Of a DNA stretch of 64,000 bases, positions 35,050-44,196 are shown piece after piece. Each line of letters starts with the position of its first letter. The stretch's first letter is position 1. This DNA comes from E44-bin32 sp034430595 (GTDB taxonomy: Bacteria; Chloroflexota; Anaerolineae; Anaerolineales; E44-bin32). Location: positions 4,867 through 68,866 of the forward strand of contig DAOUEL010000020.1 in the NCBI GenBank assembly GCA_034430595.1. The letters run 5' to 3'. The notes under the pieces are model-generated. The model saw nothing but the letters and a program-made list of their open reading frames with translations. It was not told where the DNA came from and searched no databases. A program made the translations under genes and the position numbers.

Positions 35050-35937
35050 ATGGCGGTCGATAGTTTTAAGTATCTCCCCCGCATCATCGCAGCTTTTTAC
35101 CAGTCGATCGAGGTTGCACCCCACAAATCCATCCCATGGACACCGCTCCCCGGACCTGTCGAAGACTGCGTCTTCGGGCTGGTGACCTCGGCCGGGCTAT
35201 ACGATAAGCAGCAAGACCCTCCTTTTGACACCGAGCGTGAGAAGAGCGAGCCGACCTGGGGGGACCCAACCTACCGGACGCTGCCGCCGGCAAACCGCCT
35301 GACGGACATCGGCGTCAGTCATCTCCACCTCAACACCAGCGACATCGAACGGGATGTAAACATCGTCTACCCGGTTGAACGCATGCAGGGACTAGTAAAG
35401 TCGGGAATCATCGGCGGTTTAGCGGAGGAGAACTACTCCTTCATGGGCTTTCAGGGCTTTCCACCCGACACCTCCTCCTGGGAGACAGAATACGGGCCGG
35501 CAATCGCCAGGGCATTCCTGAACGCTGGAGTCCAGTGCGTGATTCTGACCCCGGCTTGACCGGACTGCGCGATCAACGTGCCCGTGCTGGCACGTACGCT
35601 CGAAGAAGCTGGTTTGAGCACGGTTTTAATCACGATGATGCCGTATTGGGCGGAGAAAGTTGGCGTCCCACGCACACTGGGGGTTGAGTTTCCATTTGGA
35701 CACCCGCTCGGCGCTGCTGGCGATGCCTCCCAGCAGCTGCGCGTTCTTTCACAGGCGCTCGATTTGCTGAGCCACGCCGAGCGCCCGGGTACAATCTGGT
35801 ACAGCGAAGAAACCTGGCCAGAACCTGTTGAGGGAGCGATCCAGGCCTGGCAGCCGCTTGAGCCATCTCCCATCATTGCAGAACTGAAACCAAAATTCCG
35901 CGAGCTGCTGCGCGCTCGCCGTCGTAAAGCAACTTAA
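35050..35937 (+). CDS. GrdB-family (glycine/sarcosine/betaine reductase B-like) selenoprotein with in-frame TGA
   Basis: A 295-residue protein if the TGA at 35557-35559 is read as selenocysteine (Sec170); a standard gene finder would split it in two. The first part (WTPLPGPVEDCVFGLVTSAG, GDPTYRTLPP, DVNIVYPVERM, NYSFMGFQG) and the second part (LARTLEEAGLSTVLI, GVPRTLGVEFPFGHPLG) both match the same family, in the same frame, and meet exactly at the TGA. The motif is TPA-U-P-D-C, a UxxC redox pair with Cys173, where cysteine homologues have CPxC. A SECIS-like hairpin sits 23 bases downstream. Start chosen at 35050 for its GGAG site; the frame is open to 34993. It is shorter than true GrdB (roughly 430 residues), so its substrate is unknown. 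Confidence 0.87.
35576..35595 (+). promoter_or_regulatory. bacterial SECIS-like element in the GrdB-family gene
   Basis: A perfect 7-bp stem (35576-35582 with 35589-35595) closes the 6-base loop CGTGCT, whose second base is G. It begins 16 bases, and its loop 23 bases, after the TGA. This fits the bacterial rule (loop about 16-37 bases downstream, G in the first two loop bases). Confidence 0.75.
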
Positions 35938-35996
35938 GCTCGAGCGGCCAGTACCCTGACCTGCAGCTTAAGCCAACCAGAAACCGGAGTTCAACC

Positions 35997-37406
35997 ATGC
36001 GACCGTTTGAAATCACCCTGCTTGCGATTCTAGGACTGGAAAGTCTGCGCCTGATCTGGGGCGCGCAGCTCCGACTGAAGGGCATTCCTGTTCTCCCGGC
36101 ACTGGCGATTGCCGCCAGCATTCTTCAAATCATCGCTGAGGGTTATCGCTGGCAGATGCTGCCTGCCTATTTGCTGGCGATCGTCTTTTTCCTCACTGGC
36201 AGTCTTATCCCTCATTCCCCGAACCGACGGAAGCGGCGCTGGATACTCGTCGCATTGGCCATCGTGGCACTGGTCCTTGCAGCTGGCCTGCCGGTACTTC
36301 TGCCCGTCCCACAGCTCGATAACCCCGGCGGCCCGTTCGCCGTTGGCACCACCACCCTCTACCTGGACGATGAAAGCCGTTTGGATCCCTACGCACCAGA
36401 GCCCGGCCAGCCGCGCGAATTGATGCTGCAGATCTGGTATCCGGCTTCTGCCGGGACCGGGGAGGGGAAAGCCCCCTGGATGGAGTCGGCGGATATCGTC
36501 GCTCCGGCAATCGCCCGTTGGCTCGGGCTGCCGTCTTTCTTTCTTAACCATCTCACCCTGGCCGTATCCCCGGCAGTGCTCGAAGCTTCGCTCCCGACCG
36601 GCACGGATCGCTATCCGGTCGTGCTCTTCTCTCACGGATACGGCGGATTCCGGGCGCAAAACAGCAACCAGGCGATCGAGCTTGCCAGCCATGGTTTTAT
36701 CGTCGCCGCTGTGGAGCACACCTACGGTGCGGTTGTCACGGTATTTCCTGATGGGCGGGTCGCATACCACAACCCGGATACGCTTCCGGATAGCCTGGGC
36801 GAAGCGGAAAGCCTGCAGGCAACCCGCCAGCTCGGCAACCAGTGGGCGGAGGATTTGAGTTTCACGCTCGATACACTCGAGGAGCTTGACCAGGGTATGA
36901 ATGGCAACCGCTTCACCGGCCGCCTGGATCTCGGACATGTCGCCGCCATGGGCCACTCGACGGGTGGAGGTGCGGCGATCGAGTTCTGCCGGCGCGATTC
37001 TCGCTGCCAGGCCGTCCTGGGAATGGATCCCTACATGAAGCCGGTCTCTGAAATCACGCTGGATGGTGGCATGTCAAAGCCCGGACTCTACCTTTTCAGC
37101 GAAAGCTGGACGACCAGCAGCAACCTCGAGCTCTTTGATCGCTTCTTCGCCCATTCTCAGGGTGAAACGTGGAGAGGAAGAATCGCCGGCACCGCCCATT
37201 ACGACTTTAGCGACCTTCCACTTCTCAGCCCGCTTGCGCCAGCGATCGGGCTGAAAGGCCCGATTTCCGGTCCGCGTGTCGTTCAGATCATCAACACTGT
37301 CAGCCTGACTTTCTTTGACCACGTACTGCGAAGTCAATTGTCCGGGTTCCTGGCAAGCGGGGTGAGCCCGTTCCCGGAACTGGAGCTCAAAGGCGGGACG
37401 CGCTGA
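35997..37406 (+). CDS. membrane-anchored alpha/beta hydrolase resembling platelet-activating factor acetylhydrolase
   Basis: A 469-residue protein with three or four N-terminal membrane helices (about residues 5-105: ITLLAILGLESLRLIW, LPALAIAASILQIIAEG, ILVALAIVALVLAAGLPVLL). The extracytoplasmic hydrolase domain has LFSHGYGGFRA, the nucleophile elbow MGHSTGGGAA, an Asp in LGMDPYMKP and a late histidine in GTAHYDFSDL, the layout of class II PAF-acetylhydrolases and related lipases. It probably cleaves short-chain or oxidised phospholipid esters at the cell surface. Starts 59 bases after the selenoprotein gene. Confidence 0.82.
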   Translation: MRPFEITLLAILGLESLRLIWGAQLRLKGIPVLPALAIAASILQIIAEGYRWQMLPAYLLAIVFFLTGSLIPHSPNRRKRRWILVALAIVALVLAAGLPVLLPVPQLDNPGGPFAVGTTTLYLDDESRLDPYAPEPGQPRELMLQIWYPASAGTGEGKAPWMESADIVAPAIARWLGLPSFFLNHLTLAVSPAVLEASLPTGTDRYPVVLFSHGYGGFRAQNSNQAIELASHGFIVAAVEHTYGAVVTVFPDGRVAYHNPDTLPDSLGEAESLQATRQLGNQWAEDLSFTLDTLEELDQGMNGNRFTGRLDLGHVAAMGHSTGGGAAIEFCRRDSRCQAVLGMDPYMKPVSEITLDGGMSKPGLYLFSESWTTSSNLELFDRFFAHSQGETWRGRIAGTAHYDFSDLPLLSPLAPAIGLKGPISGPRVVQIINTVSLTFFDHVLRSQLSGFLASGVSPFPELELKGGTR

Positions 37407-37546
37407 GTTGATGTTCAGTCAGGCACATTGGAGCACGTCCTGGATCTGTTATTAATCGTCAGTAAGGATGTAATTTTCTGTTCCATTTCCGTCGAGGTAT
37501 CATCTGCTGATATCCCTGCCACACGCCTAGCGATCAGGATCCGGTC

Positions 37547-40500
37547 ATGAGCCGAAATAGAGACATCAAGAAAACTTTGAAGAATTTCGCGGCAGTCGTC
37601 TTCGTCGCGGCCGCCGCGCTCCTACTTCCAGCATGCCAGCCTCCATCGTTGACAGCGACCCCGACTCTGTCCGCCATGCAGCCGACAGGTTTGATCAGCG
37701 AGGTGCTGGCTGGCAAAGCGGGCGATAACCTGTACGAGTTCATCGAACTCTACAATCCCGGCAGTGAGCGGCAGGATGTCAGGGGTTGGGTGCTTGAATA
37801 CCAGCTCGCCCCTGATGAAGAGCGCACGCCACTCTATTTCTGGGACCAGCCGGCTTCGATTCCACCACATGGCCATCTGCTGCTTGTCCATTCAGGACTC
37901 GAATTGGGCATTAGAGCGGACGGGTATTTCGATCAAGCTTTGAACCTCTCGCGCGGCGGCTTGCGGCTGGTCGACGACCAGGGACAGGTGCGTGACTCGC
38001 TTGGCTGGGGAGATGCCCCGCCAGAATTTATCGAGGGGCAGGCGGCCCCCGCGATTCAGAACGGAATGTCCCTCGAACGCCAGCCAGGCGGCCCAGCCGG
38101 CAACAACGTCGATCGGGACGATAATCGCACCGATTTCGACCTCCAACCCCAGCCAATACCCCAGAACAGCGCCAGCCCCAGCACACCAACTTCCGAGCTC
38201 CCGTACCGGCTCGAACTGGCTGCACCCGAATCGATTGCCCCAGGCGATGACTTTACGATTGAAATCACGCTCACCAACAACGATTCTGCCTCGATCTCAG
38301 GCTTGTCAGTTCAACTTCCAATTCCGGAAGGACTCGAAATTCGAGATCGCCCTGCCGGTATATCCATCGAAAATAGGCTTGCCTCCTGGAACACCAGCGA
38401 GCTGCAAGCCGGAGCCAGTCAGAGCTGGACATTTGGTGCAGCTGCACCCTGGACCTACCTCACCTTTTCCCTGCGGGACGTCTTTGCTACCGACAGCCAG
38501 GGAGGCTACTCCTATGCTGAGCCGGCGTGGATTCAGGTTGAGGAAGGCATCATACCGATAAGCGTCGCTCGCGATCTCATCGATTCCCAGGTGATGGTGG
38601 AAGGCATCGCAACGATGTACACCGGGGGCTATTTCGCAGGATCGGGAAACGTCAAGTTCTACATGCAGGACGAGAGCGCGGGTGTGCAAGTCTGGGTGCC
38701 CTCGGGCGAGGGCAGCTTGCAAGTGGAAGTCGGCGACAGGGTACGTGTAACCGGTCAGATGCAGTTATACCGCGGCGCGCGTGAACTGGTGGCGTCGACT
38801 GAAACGGTCGTGCTTCTCGAGAAAGACCCCGGGCCAGAGGGGCTCGCGATCACGATTCAGCAAGCCAGCCAGGATACGGAGTCACTGCCAGGCCAGCTGG
38901 TTGAGTTGGAGGGGACGGCTACGCGGATCGAAGAGTTTTCATACAGCTATGATGTGGATCTGAGCGATCCTTCCGGAAACTTGATTACGCTCTATGTCGA
39001 CAAATTAACCGGCATCAACGTCGAACCGCTTGAAATCGGACGCGAATACCAGGCGACCGGTATTCTCGAGGTAACCGATACCGACAATCAGCTCTACCCG
39101 CGCTTCAGCGGTGACCTGGTCGAAGTGTTCCCGGAAGAGGTCATCCTGACCGCCGATGCCCCGCTCACAGTTCAACCGGGCGAAATCTTGACACTCACGC
39201 TTTCAGCCGCCAATTATACGAAGCTCGAGCAAAGCGGTCTCGAACTGCACCTGCCCTGGCCGCAGCCCGGGCTGACTCTGATCGAGACCCTGGATGGCGG
39301 GACTCTTGGTGGTGGCGTCCTGCGTTGGGAGCTGCCGGCGCTTTCGCCGGGAGGAGGCCAGGCTTCCGTTCATCTGCGTGCCAGGGCGTTGGCTGGCGAG
39401 TACGCGAGTGTGAGCGGTTACAGCCTGCAGGATCCTGATTCAGTACACATCGCCGAGGGAAGCACGCTACGCGTCTTCCTTGGCCAGGAGATTCCAATCT
39501 GGGCACTGCAGGGTGAAGGCGAGAGCACACCTTACAAACTGAAGACCGTCACGACCTCCGGAATCGTCACCGGCGTGTTCCCGGGCTTGAATGGGTTCTG
39601 GCTGCAGGGCGATCCAGATGGGGACAGCCGTACCTCCGAAGGGCTGTTTGTTGTCTGTGGTGATTCAGCGCTCAATGTCCAGAGTGGCGACTGGATCGAG
39701 ATCACAGGCGTAATGCGCGAAATCGCCTCCCAGACGCAGCTTGCCCCGGATGACTGCTCCCAGTACCGGCGTTTAGCATCCGGCATAAAGCTTCCCGAAG
39801 CCAAGCCGCTTGACCCGCCTTCCGAGCCGCAGACTGCCCATGATTATTACGAGGCTCTGGAAGGAATGTTGGTCGAGTTGGGTGAGCCGGCGGTCGTTGT
39901 CGGGCCAACCTCACGCTTTGGGGAGGTCTTCCTTGCGCTCGAGAAGCATCACCTGAATCGCTTCTACCGCGGCGACCCAACCGGATATTTGATCATCATC
40001 GACGATGGGTCCTCGGAAGCCTTCGAAGATCGCACGGGCATCCAGCTCGCGCTGGCGACAGGGGATCGTGTGCTCGCTGCAAGCGGCCCACTGGCCTACA
40101 CTTTTGGGACCTACAAGATCGAGCCGATATCCAATCCGACGACCGAAGTCGGGCCGCCGCCTCCCATTCCTGAGCTCAGCTCAACCGGCACGAACGAGTT
40201 CCGAATCATGACCTGGAACGTCGAAAACCTATTCGACATTCTCGACCCCCACCCGAGCAGCCCACCGCGACCGCGCAAGGCCGAATACGATCGCGATCTG
40301 GAGAAGATCGCTCGAACGATTAAGGCGGCTGGCGGACCGACCATCGTCGCCCTGCAGGAGGTCGAGCACATCGGCATCCTGGAAGATCTGGCCGGTCTCG
40401 AAATTCTATCGGAATACAGCTACCAACCTTACTTGCTGGAGGGGACGGATAGCCGTGGGATCGATGTCGGCTACCTGGTGCGCGCCGATCAGGTGGAAGT

Positions 40501-41023
40501 TCTGGAGGTCGCCCAATTTCCAGCACCGGGGAGCTTGACCAGCCGGCCTCCGCTGATGGTGCACCTGCGCTTTCGCAACGGCGGCAGCGAACTAACCCTC
40601 TTCAACAACCACTTTCTCTCCATGTCTGGAGGCGAGGCAGCGACCGAACCACGCCGCACGGCCCAGGCGGCCTGGAATGCCGGCCTTGTTGAAGAAATCC
40701 TTGCTGATGATCCGCAGGCCTGGGTGGGCGTGATGGGCGACCTGAACTCCTACTACGAAAGCCCGCCGATTGAGACGTTGCGGGATGCGGGTTTACAGCA
40801 CGTCTTTGACCTCCTGCCAGAGCAGGCACGCTACACCTATATCTACCTGGGCGTCTCCCAAACACTTGACCACATCATGGTCAGCAGCAGTCTGTGGGGT
40901 CAGCTCGAATCCGTAGAGATCCTGCACCTGGACGCAGACCAACCACTCCCCACGCCGGATGACACCACCCCACTGCACGCTTCCGATCACGACCCGGTGA
41001 TTGCAACGTTCTCTCTCGAATAG
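37547..41023 (+). CDS. large lipoprotein with lamin-tail, OB-fold and endonuclease/exonuclease/phosphatase domains
   Basis: A 1158-residue surface protein. A lipoprotein signal ends at LLLPAC. A lamin-tail domain follows (LISEVLAGKAGDNLYEFIEL, GWVLEYQL; about residues 45-150), then DUF11-like and OB-fold-like repeats (SGIVTGVFPGLNGFWLQGD). The C-terminal ~280 residues are an endonuclease/exonuclease/phosphatase domain with all key motifs: MTWNVENLFD, ALQEVEH, NNHFLS, GDLNSYYESPP, LDHIMV and SDHDPVI. The layout is that of ExeM/NucH-type extracellular nucleases, which degrade environmental DNA for nutrients or biofilm turnover. A REP palindrome lies five bases after the stop. Confidence 0.88.
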   Translation: MSRNRDIKKTLKNFAAVVFVAAAALLLPACQPPSLTATPTLSAMQPTGLISEVLAGKAGDNLYEFIELYNPGSERQDVRGWVLEYQLAPDEERTPLYFWDQPASIPPHGHLLLVHSGLELGIRADGYFDQALNLSRGGLRLVDDQGQVRDSLGWGDAPPEFIEGQAAPAIQNGMSLERQPGGPAGNNVDRDDNRTDFDLQPQPIPQNSASPSTPTSELPYRLELAAPESIAPGDDFTIEITLTNNDSASISGLSVQLPIPEGLEIRDRPAGISIENRLASWNTSELQAGASQSWTFGAAAPWTYLTFSLRDVFATDSQGGYSYAEPAWIQVEEGIIPISVARDLIDSQVMVEGIATMYTGGYFAGSGNVKFYMQDESAGVQVWVPSGEGSLQVEVGDRVRVTGQMQLYRGARELVASTETVVLLEKDPGPEGLAITIQQASQDTESLPGQLVELEGTATRIEEFSYSYDVDLSDPSGNLITLYVDKLTGINVEPLEIGREYQATGILEVTDTDNQLYPRFSGDLVEVFPEEVILTADAPLTVQPGEILTLTLSAANYTKLEQSGLELHLPWPQPGLTLIETLDGGTLGGGVLRWELPALSPGGGQASVHLRARALAGEYASVSGYSLQDPDSVHIAEGSTLRVFLGQEIPIWALQGEGESTPYKLKTVTTSGIVTGVFPGLNGFWLQGDPDGDSRTSEGLFVVCGDSALNVQSGDWIEITGVMREIASQTQLAPDDCSQYRRLASGIKLPEAKPLDPPSEPQTAHDYYEALEGMLVELGEPAVVVGPTSRFGEVFLALEKHHLNRFYRGDPTGYLIIIDDGSSEAFEDRTGIQLALATGDRVLAASGPLAYTFGTYKIEPISNPTTEVGPPPPIPELSSTGTNEFRIMTWNVENLFDILDPHPSSPPRPRKAEYDRDLEKIARTIKAAGGPTIVALQEVEHIGILEDLAGLEILSEYSYQPYLLEGTDSRGIDVGYLVRADQVEVLEVAQFPAPGSLTSRPPLMVHLRFRNGGSELTLFNNHFLSMSGGEAATEPRRTAQAAWNAGLVEEILADDPQAWVGVMGDLNSYYESPPIETLRDAGLQHVFDLLPEQARYTYIYLGVSQTLDHIMVSSSLWGQLESVEILHLDADQPLPTPDDTTPLHASDHDPVIATFSLE

Positions 41024-41028
41024 AATCA

Positions 41029-41058
41029 TGTAGGGGCACGAACTATCGTGCCCCTACA
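41029..41058. repeat. REP palindrome copy 1 (GTAGGGGCACGA type)
   Basis: A perfect 13-bp stem (41029-41041 with 41046-41058) with loop ACTA. The 12-base core arm GTAGGGGCACGA is identical to the copy inside the transposase gene at 59890; only the loop differs. It lies between convergent genes and may also act as a terminator. Confidence 0.8.
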
Positions 41059-41088
41059 TTCTCAGCTGAACCTAGAGGAATAAACGAG

Positions 41089-41436
41089 TTAAACGTCTCT
41101 CAATCGATCACGGGCATCGATCGCCTGGCCAAAGGCTGCTCCGAAAAAAGTCAGGATGACAGCCGCCCCGATGCCGGCTATGTTGACCCATTCGGTATGC
41201 ACGAAATATGGCAGCACGATGACGATCAAGATGCCGATCAGCAATCCGAGCAATGTTCCGGTGATGACCTTCGGCAGGTCAGTGAAGATCCTTGAGAAAC
41301 GGAAGGGTTCTCGGCTGGCCCTGCGTTTGCGGGCGACCTGGTGCTGGACTTTTTCCTGTTTCTGGCCCGGATCGCGCAGCGATATTTGTCGATCTCGCAG
41401 CCGGCGCAGTCGCTCAATTTCATCATCCCGGCTCAT
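41089..41436 (-). CDS. small membrane protein of unknown function
   Basis: A 115-residue protein with a charged cytoplasmic N-terminus (RDDEIERLRRLRDRQISLRD) and two membrane helices (TGTLLGLLIGILIVIVLP and IAGIGAAVILTFFGAAFG) joined by a short loop. A GGAGGCTGTA ribosome-binding site precedes the ATG. No family recognised. Convergent with the nuclease lipoprotein gene. Confidence 0.65.
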   Translation of the reverse strand: MSRDDEIERLRRLRDRQISLRDPGQKQEKVQHQVARKRRASREPFRFSRIFTDLPKVITGTLLGLLIGILIVIVLPYFVHTEWVNIAGIGAAVILTFFGAAFGQAIDARDRLRDV

Positions 41437-41513
41437 TACAGCCTCCGAGTTGCATATAAAGCGATTGACTTGATTGTAGCTGAGGATGCAACGCAGGCAA
41501 ATCCCCTCTCAGG

Positions 41514-43691
41514 TTAATGGATCAAATCAGCCTGATCTTTGATCGCCCCGCGCTGTGAAAGAGGTTGATCCGTGGCCGGATCCCGGTCGAGCGGCGCCTC
41601 GACCTTTGCCAATTGCACGGCGCATATCTTGTAGTCAGGGATCTTGGCCCGCTCATCAACCCGATCGAGCGTGAGTATGTTTGCCGCTGCCTCCACGAAG
41701 TGAAACGGGATAAAAACCAATCCGCGCGGTGATCGTTCGGAGACGAGCGCCCGCAGCACGATCGCACCCCTGCGTGAGCTGACCTGCATCCAATCCCCTG
41801 AGTCGACCCCCAGCTGGTCAGCGTCAGCGGGATGGATCTCAACCGTCGCTTCAGGCCAGATATGATCAAGGGTTGAACGCCGGCTCATCGTGCCGCCGTG
41901 CCATTGATAGAGCACGCGGCCGGTGGAGAGGATAAATGGGTACTCATCATCGGGCAGTTCGCTCTGAGTGCCGTAATCCAGCCTCCAGAACTTACCCCGC
42001 CCGCGCGGGAAGTTTTCGCTGAAAAGGTAGGGCGTTCCAGGATGGTCCTCGCCTGGACAGGGCCAGTGGACACCCCCCTCCCGCTCGAGACGTTCGTAGG
42101 TAATACCGTAGAAATCGGGCGTGACCTGGCGCATCTCCTCCCACACCTCTCCCGGGCCGTGATAACTCCAGCCGGCAGTCTCGGACTGTCCGAGCTCTGC
42201 CTCCAGCCGCGGCGCAAGATCACAAAGGATTTGCCAGTCCGGCCGGCTATCGCCAATGGGCTCAAGAGCTTTACGCACACGCTGGACCCGCCGGTCGGAG
42301 TTCGTGAAGGTTCCATCTTTCTCGGCAAAGGAACAGGAAGGCAGAATCACATCCGCCATCTGTCCGGTGCTGTTGAGAAAGATATCCTGGCAGACGATAA
42401 ATTCCAGCTCTTCAAGCGCATGCCGGGCGTGATTGAGATTCGGTTCGCTGGTGAGCGGGTCCTCGCCCATGATATAGAACGCACGAATCGAGCCATCGAA
42501 AGCCCCTTCGACCAGTTCGGTCACCGTGCGGCCAGGCTGTTGGCTCAACGTTCCCCGGCTCCAGGCGCCTGCAAATCGCTCGCTGATCCCCGGGTCGTCG
42601 ACACGCTGGTAGGCTGTGAAGACGTTTGGCAGACCGCCGCTGTCGGAGCATCCCTGCACGTTGTTCTGGCCGCGCAGCGGGTTCAGCCCGGTCCCGGGCC
42701 GTCCGATCTGCCCGCACATCAAGGCCAGGTTGGTTATGGCCAGCGTGTTGTCGGTCCCGTGCGTGCTCTGGCTGATGCCCATGCCCCAGTAAACGGCGGC
42801 GCTCTCCGCTCCGGCGTAGAGCCGCGCCGCCCGGCGGATGTCGTCGGCCGGGACACCGGTGATCTCCTGCGCCCATTCGGGGGTGCAGCTCTCGAGCGAT
42901 TCGCTGTACTCCGGGAAACCTTCCGTGCGGCTTTCGATGAAAGCCTGGTCGTACAGCTCCTCTTCCACAACAACATGCGCCATCGCCTGCCACAGCGCGA
43001 CGTCCGTGCCCGGATTCTGGCGCAGCCAGAACGTAGCGAAATCGGTCATCTCGACCTTGCGCGGATCGATGACGATCAAGCGGGCTCCGTTCTGGCGCAC
43101 AGCCCGTTTAAGGAAATTGCTGATTACAGGATGGGTTTCGGTTGTATTTGAACCGGTGACGATGAACGTGTCGAGATGTTCCATTTCGGCGATCGAATTG
43201 CTCATCGCGCTTGAGCCGATCGCCAGCTGCAACCCGGTGACGCTGCCAGCGTGGCACAGCCGGGCACAGTGGTCGATATTGTTCGTGCCCAGCACCGCCC
43301 GTACCAGTTTCTGCAGCAGGTAGTTCTCTTCGTTGGTCGCCTTGGCGCAGGCGAATGCGGCGATGCTGTCCCCACCGTACTTGCGAACGATATTCGCCAA
43401 CTTCCCGGAAACGAGCTCCAATGCCTCTTCCCAATCAGCTTCGCGCCAGACTGGTGTGGCAGAACGCGGTTCGTTGGTATTGACTCGGATGAGCGGTCTC
43501 TGAAGGCGCGCAGGATGACGGATGAAATCCGTGCCGAAGCGGCCCTTGACACAGAGCATCCCGTAATTCGGGGCGGCCTCGAAGGGTGCGCTTACGCGCA
43601 GGATATTCTCGTCGTGGACGTGCAGGGTAACCTGGCAGCCTACCCCGCAGTAAGGGCATGTACTGCGGATTTCACGTTCAGAAGTAATCAT
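41514..43691 (-). CDS. fdhA: formate dehydrogenase catalytic (alpha) subunit, cysteine form
   Basis: A 725-residue molybdopterin oxidoreductase of the FdhH type, oxidising formate to CO2. The N-terminal 4Fe-4S site is C12-x2-C15-x3-C19-x27-C47 (CPYCGVGC ... GMLCVKG). The metal-ligand position, Sec in E. coli FdhF (RVUHGPSVAGL), is here TGC, Cys146, in RLCHAGSVTGL, and the partner histidine follows. Later motifs MGEDPLTSEPN and the C-terminal dinucleotide-binding domain (FIPFHFVEAAAN) are present. I start at ATG 43691 because homologues begin here, although the frame is open to 43979. No beta/gamma subunits are adjacent, so redox partner is unknown. Confidence 0.92.
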   Translation of the reverse strand: MITSEREIRSTCPYCGVGCQVTLHVHDENILRVSAPFEAAPNYGMLCVKGRFGTDFIRHPARLQRPLIRVNTNEPRSATPVWREADWEEALELVSGKLANIVRKYGGDSIAAFACAKATNEENYLLQKLVRAVLGTNNIDHCARLCHAGSVTGLQLAIGSSAMSNSIAEMEHLDTFIVTGSNTTETHPVISNFLKRAVRQNGARLIVIDPRKVEMTDFATFWLRQNPGTDVALWQAMAHVVVEEELYDQAFIESRTEGFPEYSESLESCTPEWAQEITGVPADDIRRAARLYAGAESAAVYWGMGISQSTHGTDNTLAITNLALMCGQIGRPGTGLNPLRGQNNVQGCSDSGGLPNVFTAYQRVDDPGISERFAGAWSRGTLSQQPGRTVTELVEGAFDGSIRAFYIMGEDPLTSEPNLNHARHALEELEFIVCQDIFLNSTGQMADVILPSCSFAEKDGTFTNSDRRVQRVRKALEPIGDSRPDWQILCDLAPRLEAELGQSETAGWSYHGPGEVWEEMRQVTPDFYGITYERLEREGGVHWPCPGEDHPGTPYLFSENFPRGRGKFWRLDYGTQSELPDDEYPFILSTGRVLYQWHGGTMSRRSTLDHIWPEATVEIHPADADQLGVDSGDWMQVSSRRGAIVLRALVSERSPRGLVFIPFHFVEAAANILTLDRVDERAKIPDYKICAVQLAKVEAPLDRDPATDQPLSQRGAIKDQADLIH

Positions 43692-44196
43692 GACAAGTCC
43701 GGATCGCTCCGATCGCAGGATGTGGGCAAAGTATATCCGCACGGGTGATATTAAGACAAGAAAGGTTAGATATCGATGGAGCGCGATCTTAAATCTGAAC
43801 TGGAGCCGGTGAGGTAGACGGATTCCAGCTGCAGGTTGACCGTGTAAGAATCCTAGACAACCGGCAATACCGTAACCCACCCGTATTAGATACCGGCGGA
43901 GCCGGACCCGATTTCGACATCCTGCATTTGTTACACTGCTTGCATGGTTTTGGGTGTGAAGCACCGAATGAAACAGCATTGAAAGCTAACTGCGGGTGCT
44001 TAAACCCAGAGCTATCTCCCCATTACTCGGCCTTAGAAAGCCCGATTTGGACCTCAAGTCGCACCGGCCATGTCTCGCAATGCTGTCGGAAACCTCGTTA
44101 TCCGTTTACAATAAACTCCGCTTCATGAGTGTCGAAAGTGATACTTGCGGTGTTATATTCAACGAGAATTTACGCGAAACAGTAATGCGCCGGTGA
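43692..44196. other. 505-base intergenic region
   Basis: Lies between the divergent formate dehydrogenase and squalene/phytoene-synthase-like genes. I see no convincing coding frame or RNA. An extended -10-like TGTTATATT at 44151-44159 could drive the plus-strand gene. The rest holds nothing I can name. Confidence 0.4.

Noticed and set aside
35557..35559. GrdB-like gene as a pseudogene broken by a nonsense mutation
   Set aside because: Frame and conservation continue unchanged after the TGA, the TGA falls exactly in a redox motif, and a SECIS-like hairpin is present.
41898..43151. 417-codon open frame on the plus strand opposite formate dehydrogenase
   Set aside because: It is entirely antisense to a gene with complete family motifs and its product has no recognisable domain; high GC makes such shadow frames common.
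43254..43256. Selenocysteine in formate dehydrogenase
   Set aside because: The codon at the Sec position is TGC (Cys146), not TGA.
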